Shown here: in pieces, positions 12,612 to 20,155 of the stretch
How positions within the stretch are numbered: the first letter of the stretch is position 1
Layout of the letters: each line of letters begins with the position of its first letter
Origin: a virus
Length of the DNA stretch: 31,624 bases
Strand: one strand, 5' to 3'
Virus record (IMG/VR): IMGVR_UViG_3300011116_000215
Location: 1-31,624 of that record
The notes under the pieces: generated by a model
Seen by the model: the letters and a program-made list of their open reading frames with translations, nothing else
Database searches by the model: none
What the model was told of the DNA's origin: nothing
Made by a program: the position numbers and the translations under genes

Positions 12612-14888
12612 AGCCCCTTCGGGGGCTTTTTCAATGGCGCGGCGCAAGTCCGAGCGGCTGGATGCCGCCAATTCAGGCGCGCAAAAGATGTGCTTCTTGG
12701 TTTGGTACTCGCGGGAGGCCAAGCGCCCCATATCGACCCATCCGGCTTCCTTGAGGGCATGGAGGAGCGCGGGGGGTACGATCTTGATGGCTGCGGGGGC
12801 GTAGGCTTGCAGTTCGTCACACAAGGCGTAGAAGGGCGCGCCAATGACACCGGAGGCAAATGCGCGCTGGCGTGTTCTGATCATGTTGACCAGGAAACTT
12901 TCCGCGCCGCTCATGCCATGCTCGACCATGATCATCTTGGCCTCCGTCATTGGGGGCGCTGCGTTCGGGTTCCACGCCGACACGTCCCGAGTGTGCAAGT
13001 ACGCAGACACGGCGGCGAACCCGCCTTGGCGCTCGTACCAGTTCCAAAGGGCGACCGCCTCTGCCTCGGGCAACTTGCCTGCTTCTGCCCATAAGACAAA
13101 CCAGCGACGATCTTCGCTGGGCAACGATATGGCTACACGTTCGTTTGAAAATGCCACTACGAACACGCGATTGAGGGCATAGTAGGGGTGCAAGCCCTTG
13201 CGGTTGACCAATAGCAGTTCGGGGGGCGCTGCAATGATTGGCTTGAGAGTGTTCTCTAGCGCTCTGCGGTCTTTGGCCTCTGCTTGGCGCAACTCGGCTA
13301 TCTCCATCACTTCACACTCAAGGGCATAGCCCCATTGCGAACTGAGGTCTTCGTTCTTGACCAGCGAACAATTGTGCTTGGCCTTGCCGCCTATAGCCCA
13401 AAAGAACGGGGCGAAAAGGGTGTCTTTCCCTGACCCATGATTGCCGCCCAAAAGGATGGCGTGATTGATCTTGTGGCTGGGGAACTGCACTTTGTGTGCC
13501 AGGGCGTTAAGCAAATGCTCACGCTCGAATTCAATCGGCACCATGCGCTCGACATGGCGCATCCACAGGCTAACGTCACCCGCTGCGGGAGCAGGCCGCG
13601 CATTGCGCCAGCGGTTGCCGTAGACCAACCCCTCACGCGACACCAGCACCGATTCGCCTGCGGCGTAGGTGATACCTACGAGCGCCCTTGCGCCCTTGTC
13701 TTGGCGGTACTCGTCAAACGCAAACGAGGCTTCGATCTTGCGCTTGCCGTGGCGCGACTTGCATTCGATATGCCGAAACATGGCGTTGAACGTCTTACGC
13801 ATCAATTCGCGTCGGTCTTGCATATCAAAATATGCGTCATCGTCTTGTATATACGCAAACCGCTCGAACCAGCCGGACATCTCGACACGGCCTAGTTCGC
13901 GCTGCTCAACCTCTGCGATGACCGCTGCGGCCTCGTCGGGATATGAAGGTGTCGGGGATAGTTTGGCAAGCGCGTTGTCCATCACCGCTGCCAGCAACTC
14001 ATCACGCAGGCCGTGCGACCGCTTGGGCCCACCCTGCTCTTCCACCCACGCGAGATAGGCAACGCTATCCCATTCGGAGCAATGCTCGTGCAGGCAGCAA
14101 TACGCCCTGTTTAAAGGGTGATAGCGCCCCATCGGGTTGCCGTCGCTATGCTCGGCGCTATTCGGGCAAACGACGCCCCACCAACCGCTACTGTTGCCTT
14201 TCTCCAGCAAGTCGCCACGCGCTGCCGTCCACGCCAGCACGTCATCGCCGCCGTCGTCTGTAAGCCGGATCGGGCGTACTGTGGCGGTGTCGGCTGGGTT
14301 GGGAGTGACGCCCAAGGCGGTGCATATCTCTGCAAGGCTAAACTCACGCTCTGGGTGAAACTCGACCAAGGCAGACGCGAAGCGGTCGCGGCCAGGCTTG
14401 AGGTTGATCGAACCAGGCAGTCTGAAATTGCGCACGGGGTTGATCGCGCCGCCGTCGGTGTAGCCTGCTTCTGCGATGGCGACAATGGCCGCGCTGAATT
14501 CGCCCTTCATGGGCTGATCGTCCAGAGCGAAGGTGTAGCCATACTGGTAGTTATTGGGGCTGGTCTCCATGATCCAAGTCGGGTCGATGGGCGGCACCTT
14601 GGCCTTGGTGCCCACGTCATCCAGCACTAGGAACGCTACACGTTCGCAGGCATCGGCCTTGGCTGCGGGCTTGCCCTCGTCGAATCGGTCGATGATGAAG
14701 CAGCCCGTGTTGCAATACCACGCTTGGTCGGGCTTCCACTTCTTGGGCAGGAACGCAGGCCAAGCGCACTTGATTGCACCATCGGCGTGATACTGCACCT
14801 CGCCATCTTTAAGGATGGGCTTTTGCCGCACAAACAAAATAACCTCGCCCTCGGGCGCAATGTTTTCGAGATAAGTTAAGAAATTCAT
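12585..14888 (-). CDS. primase-helicase: RepB-like primase, zinc motif and SF3 (DUF5906-like) helicase
   Basis: 767 residues. The N-terminal about 200 residues look like an archaeo-eukaryotic/RepB-type primase: VAFLVLDDVGTKA at 84-96 with acidic D90/D91, and PVRNFRLPGSINLK at 151-164. Residues about 240-270 hold a Cys/His cluster (C241, H247, C264, C265, H267, H269, C270) that probably binds zinc. The C-terminal half is an SF3-type helicase with Walker A GGNHGSGKDT (481-490), an acidic Walker B-like CEVMEIAEL (525-533) and a sensor VVAFSN (577-582). The surrounding pattern resembles the DUF5906 helicase seen with NrS-1-type prim-pols. It would unwind and prime the phage fork. The start is coupled to the polymerase stop by ATGA. 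The last 27 bases overlap the convergent small operon. Confidence 0.85.
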   Translation of the reverse strand: MNFLTYLENIAPEGEVILFVRQKPILKDGEVQYHADGAIKCAWPAFLPKKWKPDQAWYCNTGCFIIDRFDEGKPAAKADACERVAFLVLDDVGTKAKVPPIDPTWIMETSPNNYQYGYTFALDDQPMKGEFSAAIVAIAEAGYTDGGAINPVRNFRLPGSINLKPGRDRFASALVEFHPEREFSLAEICTALGVTPNPADTATVRPIRLTDDGGDDVLAWTAARGDLLEKGNSSGWWGVVCPNSAEHSDGNPMGRYHPLNRAYCCLHEHCSEWDSVAYLAWVEEQGGPKRSHGLRDELLAAVMDNALAKLSPTPSYPDEAAAVIAEVEQRELGRVEMSGWFERFAYIQDDDAYFDMQDRRELMRKTFNAMFRHIECKSRHGKRKIEASFAFDEYRQDKGARALVGITYAAGESVLVSREGLVYGNRWRNARPAPAAGDVSLWMRHVERMVPIEFEREHLLNALAHKVQFPSHKINHAILLGGNHGSGKDTLFAPFFWAIGGKAKHNCSLVKNEDLSSQWGYALECEVMEIAELRQAEAKDRRALENTLKPIIAAPPELLLVNRKGLHPYYALNRVFVVAFSNERVAISLPSEDRRWFVLWAEAGKLPEAEAVALWNWYERQGGFAAVSAYLHTRDVSAWNPNAAPPMTEAKMIMVEHGMSGAESFLVNMIRTRQRAFASGVIGAPFYALCDELQAYAPAAIKIVPPALLHALKEAGWVDMGRLASREYQTKKHIFCAPELAASSRSDLRRAIEKAPEGALIKIEKNG
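12612..12631 (+). terminator. intrinsic terminator of the rightward small-gene operon
   Basis: The stem AGCCCC-TTCG-GGGGCT (12612-12627) has a stable UUCG tetraloop and is followed by a T-run at 12627-12631. It starts one base after the TAG of the 20-codon frame. It lies inside the 3' coding end of the opposing primase-helicase gene. Confidence 0.85.
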
Positions 14889-16786
14889 TTTCCGTATCGC
14901 TCCATAATTGAGACTTCAGCGTCTAGGGGTAAACCCTTAGCCCATTCGGGCGGGGTACACATGACCAAGCGCAGCGCCTCGGGGTCGGGCGTTGCGGTTT
15001 CGATCACAATTTCATCGTGGACGTGCAGCACCACGTCATCAAGCTGGCGCAGCGAATGGCGCAGCAAGTCATTAGCCACGGCCTGCGTAATGTTCTCGCA
15101 GGCCAAGCCCTTCCACAGGCGCGCGCGCGGCCACTCCTTGGCGTCAGCGGCGGGTTTCCATGAGGCTTTGGCGTAAGTCACACCTTCGGATTCCAATCGG
15201 GCGTATGGGTAGCACAGGATGCGGCCAGAGGGCAGCACATACCATAGGTGCAGGCCGTCAAACAGGTAAGTCACCCGACCGGCGCTGAACTCTTTGCCTT
15301 TGTTTCGCATCGCTCGGGTGTACGCTGATTCTAGGTCTTGCCAGTACGGAACAGACCAAGGGTTTGCCCTACGCCAAGCATCAACCATGCGCCGCGCATC
15401 GGACTCCGGCAGCGCCACGCCGTACACGCGGCCCATTGCTGCAAAGGCACCGACGCCACCGGCAAAGCCGCAGGCTAACTCTTGCACCTTGCCGATTTGT
15501 CTCTGGTCTTTGGTGACCTGGTTCACACTCACATTGAACGTCGCAGAGGCGTTGACTTTATACACGTCTTCGCCTGATGCAAAGATCGCCAGCTTCTCGT
15601 CGCCCTTGCCGGACAACCAAGGGTTTACCCTAGCTTCGATGGCCGACCAATCAGCGACGACTAAGTGTTTACCCTTACTAGGTACAAGGGCGGGCCGGAG
15701 CATTCCTCTGAGGACGTCGGTGACTCGCTCGCCGAACTTGGGGACGATGGCGTGGCCCCTGACCATAGCTGTTCGTACGGCGTCGGGTTCTTGAGCGCAC
15801 TTGCGGGTAAAGTTGTGGACTTGTGCTCCATAAGACGAAGCGCGTCCAGTAGCGCTGCCGCCTGCAAAGACAAACGCGCCTCGTACTCGGCCATCTTCTT
15901 CGTCTGATAGCTGTGCAAGGCGGCTGAACTTCGCAACCGAGGACGCCCAAAGGTCGTCGGCGCATTGGATAACTTCTTGAACGTCATAAGGTACTTCATC
16001 AGGGTCTCCCATCTTCAGCAAATTAAACCGCACGGTCTTGTCAATGGAGTATTTGCCGTCCTTCTCCATCAGCTTCTTGGCCTGCGGGCCGACACGGGCC
16101 AGCACCCACTCGCGCATCTTGGGGGAGCGCACGCTGGTGATCTCGCCGCCGGTTACCTCGGCCACGATGGTTTGAATCTCAGCCAACTCAGCGCTGGCGT
16201 ACTTGACCGCAGCATGGCACAGGGGCACGTCCACCAGCACGCCTCGGTCGTTGATACGCTCGTTGACGTGGTAGTCTTGCAACTCTTGGGCTGACAGGGG
16301 CCGCATGGCCTTGCTGATAGCGCGCATGGCCCTCACGTCCTGCTCGCAGTAGGCCACCATCTCGGCGGTCAACTCGGGCGACTCCTCGTAAGGCGGCACG
16401 CTCATCTTGCGGATTAGCTGGGCACCACGGTGGTCTTTCTTCATGGACGCGCCAGCGAAGCGGCCAACGTCCTCAAGTGAGCCAGGCGCGCAATTGGCGC
16501 GGGCCTGCGCTGCGGTGCAGACGAACTGCTCAAGGGCAAAGTCGATCTGCAACACGTACCAAAAAATTAAGCGCTCGAAGGCGGCGTTGTGGGCGTAAAT
16601 TAAGCCCTTGTGGTCTGCGACCTCTTGCGGGAACGGCTGGTCAGGCGTCCAAGTCTGTACGTCTTCGTCGTCGAAGGCGTAAGACATACACAGCACTTCG
16701 GTGCTTCCGTGCTGGGCGTAGTTGTAAACGCCCGCGACTTTTAGGTCGCAGGCGCTACGGGTTTCAAAATCGCAATACAAAATCAT
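14885..16786 (-). CDS. DNA polymerase, family A with 3'-5' exonuclease
   Basis: 633 residues from ATG 16784-16786, chosen over a GTG 12 nt upstream because it makes an ATGA overlap with the HNH stop. The exonuclease domain has DFE at 6-8 (exo I), an AHNAAFERL segment near 66 (exo II) and YCEQDVRAM near 146 (exo III). The polymerase domain has motif A VVADWSAIEARV (about 376-387), a motif B-like RQIGKVQELACGFAGG (about 429-444), and motif C LHVHDEIVIE (about 587-596). No 5'-nuclease domain is present, as usual for phage enzymes of this size. It replicates the phage genome with the downstream primase-helicase. Confidence 0.94.
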   Translation of the reverse strand: MILYCDFETRSACDLKVAGVYNYAQHGSTEVLCMSYAFDDEDVQTWTPDQPFPQEVADHKGLIYAHNAAFERLIFWYVLQIDFALEQFVCTAAQARANCAPGSLEDVGRFAGASMKKDHRGAQLIRKMSVPPYEESPELTAEMVAYCEQDVRAMRAISKAMRPLSAQELQDYHVNERINDRGVLVDVPLCHAAVKYASAELAEIQTIVAEVTGGEITSVRSPKMREWVLARVGPQAKKLMEKDGKYSIDKTVRFNLLKMGDPDEVPYDVQEVIQCADDLWASSVAKFSRLAQLSDEEDGRVRGAFVFAGGSATGRASSYGAQVHNFTRKCAQEPDAVRTAMVRGHAIVPKFGERVTDVLRGMLRPALVPSKGKHLVVADWSAIEARVNPWLSGKGDEKLAIFASGEDVYKVNASATFNVSVNQVTKDQRQIGKVQELACGFAGGVGAFAAMGRVYGVALPESDARRMVDAWRRANPWSVPYWQDLESAYTRAMRNKGKEFSAGRVTYLFDGLHLWYVLPSGRILCYPYARLESEGVTYAKASWKPAADAKEWPRARLWKGLACENITQAVANDLLRHSLRQLDDVVLHVHDEIVIETATPDPEALRLVMCTPPEWAKGLPLDAEVSIMERYGK

Positions 16787-17166
16787 GCGTGGCCCCACCG
16801 AGTAGCACGGCCTTTATCAAGGCCAGCTTTACGGGCGGGCGTCATCCAAGTGTTATGTCGTACAGCGTCCAAAATATTTTCGCTGCGCGTGCCCCATCGC
16901 AAATTAGGCAGCCGGTTATCGGCGGGGTCTCCATTTATATGCAAGCACTCATGCTTGTTTGGAGCCGCGCCAATGAACGCCAGCAGCACTAGCTTGTGAA
17001 CACACTGGCTATTTCCACGTCCCAATGCCACACTCAAATGACCGCTGGGCATACGGCCTGGGCGCAAGATGCGACCTTCAGGGCGGCGCTGATACGAGCG
17101 AATTTGCCCTTGGTCGCTGACTTCATATTTGCCGTCATATCCCGGCACAAGTTTCCAAACTTCCAT
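16783..17166 (-). CDS. HNH homing endonuclease with NUMOD4 domain
   Basis: 127 residues. The N-terminus MEVWKLVPGYDGKYEVSDQG is a NUMOD4 DNA-binding motif. The rest is an HNH_3-type nuclease: VHKLVLLAFIG, then HINGDPADNRLPNLRWGTRS with the His-Asn-Asn signature, then ENILDAV. The start at 17164-17166 is set by an AAGGAG site; a TTG start 36 nt upstream lies in a hairpin and is rejected. Such free-standing enzymes nick DNA and spread between phages. Its stop overlaps the DNA polymerase start as ATGA, so the element is fully integrated into the operon rather than flanked by junk. Confidence 0.88.
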   Translation of the reverse strand: MEVWKLVPGYDGKYEVSDQGQIRSYQRRPEGRILRPGRMPSGHLSVALGRGNSQCVHKLVLLAFIGAAPNKHECLHINGDPADNRLPNLRWGTRSENILDAVRHNTWMTPARKAGLDKGRATRWGHA

Positions 17167-17185
17167 ATCGTCGTCTCCTTTTCCA

Positions 17186-17209
17186 ATGCCCACTGTTACC
17201 AATGGGCAT
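17186..17209. repeat. 7-bp stem-loop between HNH gene and upstream gene
   Basis: ATGCCCA (17186-17192) and TGGGCAT (17203-17209) pair around a 10-nt loop in the 55-bp gap before the HNH gene, ending about 10 nt upstream of its ribosome site. Homing endonuclease genes in phages are often controlled by 5' hairpins that limit translation from long transcripts. That role here is inferred. Confidence 0.4.
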
Positions 17210-17221
17210 CAGAAAAGGCCG

Positions 17222-17851
17222 TTAGGCCGCTACGCGACGACGACGACTTGGTGCGGCAACTTCGGCGGGTTTGTCAGCTTCGCCTTCCAAAGTCAACCAT
17301 TCCACCACCTCGAAGACCGGCGTAAAAATCCGGCCATACGACTTGTGCTGGTAATGCTCCTTTTTGAGGCGCACCACTGGCACTGGTTTGGTTTGGTCTT
17401 TATCGACCTGATCTGCCAAGGCCACGGCCAAGGACTGGACGCTGCGCTTGCCGCCCACCGAGGTGGTCGTAAAGCGGGCTTCCATGCCCTTGTCTTCGCC
17501 AGTCAGACACTTCAGACTCATACCCACTTGAGTCTCCCAGCCCTTCTTGGCTGCTGGGGGCGCACCGTCCAACTCCGGCAGGGGTTGGGACACGGGCACC
17601 ATCTTCTCGCCCAACACCTCGCCGTCGCCCCAAGCAATAAAGCCGTGGACAAAGGAGAAGGGGTTGACCGCCCAGGTGCTGTCCTCTTCGATTTCGGTTT
17701 GGTCTGCACCAAACACCCAATGGCCGGTCTTGTCCATTTTCAGGATGACCGTACCGGCTGGGCCGACATCGGATTGGATAGCCCGCAGGGAAGTTGCGAG
17801 GGTGGAAACTGCGGGCAAGCCCGCTTGGGAGAACGCTACTAGATTGGACAT
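17222..17851 (-). CDS. conserved phage protein of unknown function in replication operon (209 aa)
   Basis: 209 residues. The N-terminus MSNLVAFSQAGLPAVSTLAT leads into a beta-rich body (GTVILKMDKTGHWVFGADQT; SFVHGFIAWGDGEVLGEKMV; PVVRLKKEHYQHKSYGRIF; VFEVVEWLTLEGE) and a Ser/Arg-rich tail ending RRRRVAA. I do not recognise a named domain. Position between the DUF2800 nuclease and DNA polymerase is where other phages place a DUF2815-type single-stranded DNA-binding protein. The beta-rich body would allow an OB-like fold, but typical SSBs end acidic and this one ends basic. AAAGGT precedes the ATG. Confidence 0.72.
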   Translation of the reverse strand: MSNLVAFSQAGLPAVSTLATSLRAIQSDVGPAGTVILKMDKTGHWVFGADQTEIEEDSTWAVNPFSFVHGFIAWGDGEVLGEKMVPVSQPLPELDGAPPAAKKGWETQVGMSLKCLTGEDKGMEARFTTTSVGGKRSVQSLAVALADQVDKDQTKPVPVVRLKKEHYQHKSYGRIFTPVFEVVEWLTLEGEADKPAEVAAPSRRRRVAA

Positions 17852-17861
17852 TTCTGTACCT

Positions 17862-18989
17862 TTATTGAAGTTTAGAAAGGGCAGCGGTTAATTGCTTACC
17901 CAAGAGCATCACCTCGGGGCGCGGGTCATCCGCGCTTGCCAAGGTGTTACCTGAAGAGATGGCGACGACCAGATCGTCCGGCAAAGCCTGCTTGCGCTTT
18001 TTGAGCGCCTTCTCAGCTTTGGCCGGAGAGATCACGGAAGTCTCCAACACCTCAGATTCGGTCAGACCGAACGCGAACAGGGCGACTTTGGCCTTGTCCT
18101 CGTCAGTCCATGAACGGATCGCACGCTTGGCGACCAGTTTGTAATCAGGCAGCTTGGCCCCAGACTCCAGCAACTGGAGTGCCAAGGCCCGCAGATCGGT
18201 AATCCACTGCTCCAGCATATCAGCGTTCTTGAGATAGGTGGCAATGGTCGGCGGGTCAAGGTTGTCGATGGTTGTCTGCAAGGCCCGCTCGACTGCGCCG
18301 GTCATCTGTGGGCACACCGGCTTGGCGGCGCACCAGCGGCAGTGGTCACCAGAGCGCAGCGGGGCGGTCTTCTTCTCGCTCATCTTGACGGCCTGCACCA
18401 ACTGCAATTCAAACTCAGCAATGCGCGCTGGCGTGGTCACCCAACGCTTGACTGCTGGCGGCTGCACGATCACCATCTCAATCTCGGTCACGCCCTCAAA
18501 GGCCCACTGGGCTTGCGGTGTACGCATGGCCGCAGCGGCGTAGAACATCAGTTGCATATTCTCTTCGACTTCAACAGCGACACCATCGCCAAATTTCCAA
18601 TCCAGCACAACAGCACGAGTGCCAATGCGACCGATAAGATCAGTTGAACCAAACACACCAGGCAATAGATCGCCAAAATTAACGCTTGTCTCGGCCTCAA
18701 TTTCCATCTCCTGCTTGGGGTCGATCTCGTCCAGCGCGGCCAGCGCGGGCTTGAGTTTGTTGTCAATCAGTTCTTGGGTCAGCGTCTGCTCTTCGTACGC
18801 GGTGCCAAGGTAATGATCTGGCGGTAAGCCGGACATCACGATCTCAGCGATGACGTTGTGTAGGAGAGTACCTTCGTCAGCGTACTTGCTACTGGGCTTG
18901 GGCGGCATCTTGGCGACTAAGGCCACAGAACCAGGGCAGTTGATTACCCTCTTGGCGGTGCTACCGCCGACGATACTGGAGTGCTGCAT
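17862..18989 (-). CDS. DUF2800 PD-(D/E)XK nuclease, RecB/Cas4-like
   Basis: 375 residues. The opening MQHSSIVGGSTAKRVINCPG is characteristic of DUF2800. Nuclease residues are visible: H44 in EGTLLHNVIAE, D117 in GVFGSTDLIG, D130 and K132 in VVLDWKFGDG, and Q146 in ENMQLMFYA. C18 together with C217, C220 and C226 (CRWCAAKPVC) matches the four-cysteine iron-sulfur pattern of Cas4/AddB nucleases. It probably processes DNA ends in replication-recombination. The gene leads the minus-strand replication operon, with AAAGGA before ATG 18987-18989 and a likely promoter just upstream. Confidence 0.87.
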   Translation of the reverse strand: MQHSSIVGGSTAKRVINCPGSVALVAKMPPKPSSKYADEGTLLHNVIAEIVMSGLPPDHYLGTAYEEQTLTQELIDNKLKPALAALDEIDPKQEMEIEAETSVNFGDLLPGVFGSTDLIGRIGTRAVVLDWKFGDGVAVEVEENMQLMFYAAAAMRTPQAQWAFEGVTEIEMVIVQPPAVKRWVTTPARIAEFELQLVQAVKMSEKKTAPLRSGDHCRWCAAKPVCPQMTGAVERALQTTIDNLDPPTIATYLKNADMLEQWITDLRALALQLLESGAKLPDYKLVAKRAIRSWTDEDKAKVALFAFGLTESEVLETSVISPAKAEKALKKRKQALPDDLVVAISSGNTLASADDPRPEVMLLGKQLTAALSKLQ

Positions 18990-19006
18990 TTAGAGTCCTT
19001 TAGTGT

Positions 19007-19030
19007 TTGTGAGCCACAACTATATCACAA
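19007..19030. promoter_or_regulatory. TTGTGA-N12-TCACAA dyad over extended -10 promoter (minus strand)
   Basis: In the 64-bp gap between two divergent operons, TTGTGA (19007-19012) and TCACAA (19025-19030) form a perfect dyad. On the minus strand TGATATAGT reads as an extended -10 (TATAGT at 19019-19024 with TG one base upstream), about 30 nt before the DUF2800 start. On the plus strand a weaker TAAACT (19041-19046) lies just before the VRR-NUC ATG. A protein bound to the dyad could control both operons. This is prediction from motifs. Confidence 0.4.
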
Positions 19031-19053
19031 CTTTTTGTGCTAAACTTCTTGAC

Positions 19054-19326
19054 ATGAAAGAAAAAGATGTAGAAAATCATTTTGTCTGGGCAATCGAACG
19101 TATGGGCGGGGTGTCATACAAGTTCACGTCCCCAGGGCGTAAGGGCGTAGCGGACAGGATAGCTTGCCTGCCTGACGGCAGCACTTGGTTCGTGGAACTC
19201 AAGACCAAGGGCGGTAGGTTATCAGAGTTGCAAAAGCTGTTTGCCTTTGATATGGCGCGGCTCAATCAGAGGTATATGTGTATATGGACAAAGGAACAAG
19301 TCGATGAACTACTACAACGAGATTGA
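19054..19326 (+). CDS. VRR-NUC domain nuclease
   Basis: 90 residues, about the whole minimal VRR-NUC domain. Key residues are E7 in EKDVENHF, D34 in GRKGVADRIA, E48-x-K50 in TWFVELKTKGG, and Q60 in LSELQ. These form the PD-(D/E)XK core. Stand-alone VRR-NUCs of phages cut branched DNA, so a Holliday-junction resolvase role is likely. The ATG at 19054 gives the canonical family start; there is no clear ribosome site and a -10-like TAAACT lies only about 8 nt upstream, so the message may be leaderless. The end overlaps the methyltransferase by 23 nt. Confidence 0.87.
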   Translation: MKEKDVENHFVWAIERMGGVSYKFTSPGRKGVADRIACLPDGSTWFVELKTKGGRLSELQKLFAFDMARLNQRYMCIWTKEQVDELLQRD

Positions 19327-20155
19327 CCCGTATGCCGCGCAATGGCTACGCAATCTCATAGCGGCGGGGCATATCGCCCACGGAATTGTTGACGAACGGA
19401 GTATCACAGATGTTAAACCCGCCGACCTCGCAGGCTACACCCAATGCCATTTCTTTGCTGGTATCGGAGTCTGGAGCCATGCGCTACGTCAATCAGGATG
19501 GCCTGACAGTAGACCTGTTTGGACGGGTAGTTGCCCATGCCAGCCATTCAGCGCCGCAGGCAACCAAAAAGGCACCGCCGACGAGCGCCATCTCTGGCCT
19601 GTCTGGTTCAATCTCATCCGCGAGTGCCGCCCTCCAGTTATCTTTGGTGAACAAGTTGAAGCAGCAATTAGACACGGCTGGCTCGACCTTGTTCAAGCTG
19701 ACTTGGAAGGAGAAGACTACGCCTGCGGGGCGGTCGGTATCCCTGCTGCGGGCGTCGGCGCTCCGCACATTCGGCAGCGACTCTGGTTTGTGGCCGACAA
19801 CACTCGCGTCGGACAGTCGGGGGTCAGCGGGCGTTGGCAAACGCGAGTTACCGAATGCGGTGAAGTGGATAGGTTGGCCGACGACATCGACGCGGGATCA
19901 CAAGGGCGGCTACCGGGGGGGGCGTATGAGAGACGGCAAGATCAGCACGGACACGCTGGATGTAGCAGCGCAACTGGCTTCTGGGCCGACTGTGATTGGC
20001 TCTCCTGCCGAGACGGAAAATACCGGCCAGTTGAACCCGGCACATTCCCGTTGGCTCATGGGTCTACCGCCAGAGTGGGACGCCTGCGCGCCTACGGCAA
20101 CGCCATCGTCCCGCAAGCAGCGCAAGCGCTCATAGAGGCTTACATTGAAACTTAG
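19304..20155 (+). CDS. DNA cytosine-5 methyltransferase (Dcm-like)
   Basis: 283 residues from ATG 19304, which has AAGGA 8 nt upstream. All main motifs are present in order: motif I HFFAGIGVWSHAL (49-61), motif IV TGSCPCQPFSAAG (74-86) with catalytic C79, motif VI as VIFGEQVEA (EQV instead of ENV), motif VIII PHIRQRLWFVAD (154-165), and motif X GRLRAYGNAIVPQAAQA near the end. The target-recognition stretch (about 170-250) is short. It probably methylates cytosines in phage DNA to evade host restriction; specificity is not readable. It overlaps VRR-NUC upstream and the helicase start downstream. A 726-nt second gene is nested within it in the +1 frame. Confidence 0.92.
   Translation: MNYYNEIDPYAAQWLRNLIAAGHIAHGIVDERSITDVKPADLAGYTQCHFFAGIGVWSHALRQSGWPDSRPVWTGSCPCQPFSAAGNQKGTADERHLWPVWFNLIRECRPPVIFGEQVEAAIRHGWLDLVQADLEGEDYACGAVGIPAAGVGAPHIRQRLWFVADNTRVGQSGVSGRWQTRVTECGEVDRLADDIDAGSQGRLPGGAYERRQDQHGHAGCSSATGFWADCDWLSCRDGKYRPVEPGTFPLAHGSTARVGRLRAYGNAIVPQAAQALIEAYIET
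19410..20135 (+). CDS. nested out-of-frame gene within the methyltransferase (241 aa)
   Basis: 241 residues in the +1 frame, wholly inside the methyltransferase gene. ATG 19410 has a GGAG site (19398-19401) with 8-nt spacing; earlier TTG codons are less likely. Segments such as TSAISGLSGSISSASAALQL, GSTLFKLTWKEKTTPAGRSV, SLLRASALRT, and SRWLMGLPPEWDACAPTATP resemble a family of uncharacterised phage and prophage proteins I recall (pattern S..SA.LQ.SL..[KR]L......GST...LTWK....P.GR...LRAS..RTS and a C-terminal 'N..[FH]SRWLMG.PPEWD'). That is why I treat it as real and not a shadow. The C-terminal motif resembles the NP.W..WLMG.P tail of some cytosine methyltransferases, so a partner or target-recognition role is possible. 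Function is unknown. Confidence 0.62.
   Translation: MLNPPTSQATPNAISLLVSESGAMRYVNQDGLTVDLFGRVVAHASHSAPQATKKAPPTSAISGLSGSISSASAALQLSLVNKLKQQLDTAGSTLFKLTWKEKTTPAGRSVSLLRASALRTFGSDSGLWPTTLASDSRGSAGVGKRELPNAVKWIGWPTTSTRDHKGGYRGGRMRDGKISTDTLDVAAQLASGPTVIGSPAETENTGQLNPAHSRWLMGLPPEWDACAPTATPSSRKQRKRS

Noticed and set aside
14118-14630. Plus-strand open frame of 170 codons
   Set aside because: It is antisense to the primase domain of the replication gene and has no support.
19007-19030. CRP binding site
   Set aside because: The half-sites look CRP-like but the spacer is 12 bp rather than 6.
19304-20155. Frameshifted or broken methyltransferase explaining the two frames
   Set aside because: The main frame alone contains motifs I, IV, VI, VIII and X in order with an unbroken reading frame, so no frameshift is needed; the second frame must be a separate gene or chance.
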